From: Paracoccaceae bacterium
GTDB taxonomy: Bacteria; Pseudomonadota; Alphaproteobacteria; Rhodobacterales; Rhodobacteraceae
Direction: 5' to 3'
Assembly (NCBI GenBank): GCA_007123625.1
Contig: SKKS01000083.1
Location: forward strand, 1-7,605
DNA: 7,605 bases
Shown here piece by piece: positions 6,024 to 7,605 of this stretch. Position 1 is the stretch's first letter. Every line of letters begins with the position of its first letter. The position numbers were made by a program, and so were the translations under genes. The notes below the pieces were generated by a model. It saw only the letters and a program-made list of their open reading frames with translations. It did no database searches and had not been told where the DNA came from.

Positions 6024-6060
6024 GGAGAAAGCCCGCTTGAGGCGCATGTGCGCTTTTTCC
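6024..6060 (-). terminator. Candidate terminator hairpin after the lipoprotein gene
   Basis: GGAGAAAGC (6024-6032) can pair with GCTTTTTCC (6052-6060), nine pairs with one G-T wobble on the plus strand, which becomes an A-C mismatch in minus-strand RNA. The loop contains the small palindrome GCGCATGTGCGC (6042-6053). Minus-strand transcription would meet it about 12 bases after the lipoprotein stop. It has stem-internal T/A runs but no separate U-tail. Confidence 0.3.
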
Positions 6061-6071
6061 GCAGGTCGGGG

Positions 6072-6668
6072 TCAGCTTTCGCCATCCGGGGCCGCTTCGG
6101 AGGCCGCGTCGGGGGCTTCCGGGCGCGGGCGGAACCAGTCGGGGTTGGTGACCATCCACCGCTCGATCATCGACGCGGCATTGCGCGACAGATTCTCCAT
6201 CTGCTGTTCGGCGGACTGGGTCAGGCCTGAGCTGATGACCGTTTCGCCCGAGATGCTTTCGAACACCGCAATCCGGTGCGGCGTGTCGTTCAGTTTGACC
6301 CCCGCAGCATCATCCCAGACCGTGACCCCGACAATCAGCACCGACCGTGGCGACGCGACCAGCGGAATCCCCGGGATCGCCAGCACATAACCCTGCACGG
6401 CCACCGCGATGTGATAGAAGCTGTCCCCGTCATAGCGCCCGAAGCGGTTCCGGATCTGCGCAGTCAGCGCATCGTTCCATTCCTCTGGCTCTGCCGGGCG
6501 CGATGCGGGGCCGCGTGTGGCCTGATCGGCGACGACAATGACATGGCCCAACCGGAAATCGCCCAGTTCCGCGCGTTGCGCACCAATCTCGCCGCGCCCG
6601 CCACAAGCGGCCAGAAACAGGACCGCGCCCACAAGGGCCGCCCGGCGGGTAAGAGAAGAAAAGGCCAT
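6072..6668 (-). CDS. Putative lipoprotein of unknown function
   Basis: This gene predicts a 198-residue envelope lipoprotein. Its N-terminus is a lipoprotein signal peptide: a basic pair Arg8-Arg9, a hydrophobic stretch, and the lipobox Leu-Ala-Ala-Cys with the modified cysteine at residue 22, followed by GGRGE. No aspartate follows the cysteine, so the inner-membrane retention signal is absent and transport to the outer membrane is plausible. The mature part mixes strands and helices with no catalytic motif I can name; hydrophobic strands run through the middle and a Pro/Ala/Glu-rich tail closes the protein. The ATG at 6668 is chosen because it puts the lipobox at the usual distance. In-frame GTG codons at 6674 and 6680 are possible starts; GGAG at 6680-6683 is five bases from the GTG at 6674 and eleven from the ATG. 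The gene lies 105 bp behind parC and 76 bp ahead of the antiporter, in the same direction. No family name is offered. Confidence 0.85.
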   Translation of the reverse strand: MAFSSLTRRAALVGAVLFLAACGGRGEIGAQRAELGDFRLGHVIVVADQATRGPASRPAEPEEWNDALTAQIRNRFGRYDGDSFYHIAVAVQGYVLAIPGIPLVASPRSVLIVGVTVWDDAAGVKLNDTPHRIAVFESISGETVISSGLTQSAEQQMENLSRNAASMIERWMVTNPDWFRPRPEAPDAASEAAPDGES

Positions 6669-6703
6669 GATCACGCGCACTCCGTCTTTCGAACACAGAC
6701 CCA

Positions 6704-6732
6704 GACATAGACGATAGGGCTGGTACAGACAA
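6704..6732 (-). promoter_or_regulatory. Candidate promoter of the lipoprotein gene
   Basis: On the minus strand TTGTCT (6732-6727, four of six matches to TTGACA) and TATGTC (6709-6704, three of six matches to TATAAT) are separated by 17 bases. They lie between the parC stop and the lipoprotein start and would begin transcription about 30 bases before the ATG at 6668. The -10 match is weak; judged by eye. Confidence 0.3.
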
Positions 6733-6733
6733 T

Positions 6734-6764
6734 CGCACCGCATGCGGCTGGGCGAGGCGATGCG
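6734..6764 (-). terminator. Candidate terminator hairpin of parC
   Basis: In minus-strand RNA, CGCATCGC (6764-6757) can pair with GCGGTGCG (6741-6734), eight pairs with one G-U wobble around a 15-base loop. It starts nine bases after the parC stop codon and is followed by ATTGTCTGT, only mildly T-rich. The loop side also contains the palindrome CCGCATGCGG (6738-6747), which offers an alternative fold. Confidence 0.35.
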
Positions 6765-6773
6765 CGGCAGGGC

Positions 6774-7605
6774 TCAGGTAAAGCGGTTCGAGCGCGGGAA
6801 ACCACGCGGCGCCATGCGCCCCGCGCCCGCGCGCTTGCCCAGCCATTCGGTCAGATCAGATTCGGTACGGGTGCGCCCGGCGGGGTCTTTCCAGCTGAGT
6901 CCCGCAGCCAGATCGAAGCTGGTCACATCCGACAACCCGCCATCCTTGTATTTTTGCAGCCGCACGCCCTTGCCGCGCGCCATTTCAGGCAATTCGGTCG
7001 CCGCAAAGACAAGCAGCTTGCGGTTCTCGCCCACCACGGCGACATGATCGCCACGCAGCGCATGGCAGCACCGCGCCACCACCGGCGCCTTAACGTTCAG
7101 CACCTGCTTGCCGGTGCGGGTCTGGGCCAGCACCTCGTCGGCGGGCACCACAAAGCCATCCCCGGCCGACGACGCGACCAGAAGCTTCACCCCCGGCCGG
7201 TGCAGGAACAGATCAACGATCGCCGCCTCGTTCGGCAGGTCGATCATCAGGCGCACAGGCTCGCCCATGCCGCGCCCACCGGGCAGGTTGGCGACCGACA
7301 ATGTATACAGCCGCCCGTTCGACCCCACCAGCAACAGCTTGTCGGTGGTTTCGGCGTGGAACACGAAGCGGCCTTCGTCGCCGTCCTTGAACTTGAAGTC
7401 CTGATCCAGCGCGGCGTGGCCCTTCATGGCGCGGATCCAGCCCATTTTCGAGCAGACCACGGTGACCGGCTCGCGCTCGATCATCGCCTCAAGCGGCACA
7501 TCCTCGACCTCGCCGGCTTCGGCGAAGCTGCTGCGGCGGGCGCCTGCGACGGTTCCCTTGCCGAACTCGGCCTGCACCGCGCGCAATTCCTTTACGATCC
7601 GCCCC
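6774..7605 (-). CDS. parC: DNA topoisomerase IV subunit A, C-terminal part (partial)
   Basis: The last 276 residues of ParC are visible; the frame stays open to the right edge, so the N-terminal catalytic part (breakage-reunion domain with the active-site tyrosine) lies outside the window. ParC and ParE form topoisomerase IV, which uses ATP to separate linked daughter chromosomes and relax supercoils. The visible part starts at the end of the coiled-coil region with RIVKELRAVQAEFGKG, then enters the beta-pinwheel C-terminal domain. Its repeated blades each carry a strand-turn pattern such as SKMGWIRAMKGH, GSNGRLYTLSVANLPGGRG and ENRKLLVFAATELPEMARGK; the glycine-rich GGRG and ARGKG turns resemble degenerate GyrA boxes. 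A basic tail (KRAGAGRMAPRGFPRSNRF) ends the protein. These features favour ParC over GyrA, whose canonical QRRGGKG box is absent. An in-frame TTG at 7586 is not a real start. The lipoprotein gene follows 105 bp downstream. Confidence 0.95.
   Translation of the reverse strand, partial: GRIVKELRAVQAEFGKGTVAGARRSSFAEAGEVEDVPLEAMIEREPVTVVCSKMGWIRAMKGHAALDQDFKFKDGDEGRFVFHAETTDKLLLVGSNGRLYTLSVANLPGGRGMGEPVRLMIDLPNEAAIVDLFLHRPGVKLLVASSAGDGFVVPADEVLAQTRTGKQVLNVKAPVVARCCHALRGDHVAVVGENRKLLVFAATELPEMARGKGVRLQKYKDGGLSDVTSFDLAAGLSWKDPAGRTRTESDLTEWLGKRAGAGRMAPRGFPRSNRFT

Noticed and set aside
4578..6047. A 489-codon minus-strand open frame overlapping the antiporter in another frame
   Set aside because: It is Gly/Ala/Arg low-complexity sequence without motifs, and it shares its strand with the antiporter frame that carries the TDP, ND and GGLRG motifs.
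1..7605. CRISPR arrays, insertion sequences, prophage or defence genes
   Set aside because: No spaced direct repeats, transposase or integrase motifs, terminal inverted repeats or defence-type domains are visible in any frame.

Overview
The window is GC-rich DNA that reads as a chromosomal segment of an alphaproteobacterium, most likely of the Rhodobacterales (Rhodobacter/Roseobacter group). The grounds are strong GC preference at third codon positions, a ParC tail of alphaproteobacterial type, a small Hpt protein next to a receiver-PP2C phosphatase, and a TTAAC-N5-GTTA(A)-type palindrome that resembles the CtrA site of this order. There are no insertion sequences, phage genes, CRISPR arrays, rRNA genes or complete tRNA genes. 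Family assignments come from reading motifs by eye; no database search was run.

Left part (1-2465): a hotdog-fold acyl-CoA thioesterase on the plus strand (183-635) converges with a one-domain histidine phosphotransfer (Hpt) protein on the minus strand (681-1034). The Hpt gene is divergent from a plus-strand response regulator whose receiver is fused to a SpoIIE/RsbU-type PP2C phosphatase (1197-2465). The shared 162-bp intergenic region carries the CtrA-like palindrome, placed where the -35 box of the Hpt gene would be. Phosphotransfer through the Hpt protein to the receiver, and control of a partner-switching anti-sigma system by the phosphatase, is the natural reading. Neither the sensor kinase nor the anti-sigma/anti-anti-sigma partners are in the window.

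Middle part (2466-3490): a sparsely coding kilobase. It holds candidate terminator hairpins, a probable small exported protein on the minus strand (2642-2890), about 230 bp with nothing recognisable, and a broken plus-strand gene for a small secreted cysteine-containing protein (3122-3402). The broken gene has no start codon and a one-base frameshift near 3229. An 8-bp-stem hairpin at 3428-3453 separates it from the convergent antiporter gene.

Right part (3491-7605): three minus-strand genes in the order parC (3' end only, running off the right edge), a lipoprotein of unknown function, and a CPA1 (NhaP-type) cation/proton antiporter with a C-terminal cyclic-nucleotide-binding-like domain. Gaps of 105 and 76 bp and candidate terminators suggest they are co-oriented rather than one tight operon.

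No wholly new system is evident. The best leads are the Hpt/receiver-phosphatase module with its CtrA-like site, and the frameshifted secreted-protein gene.
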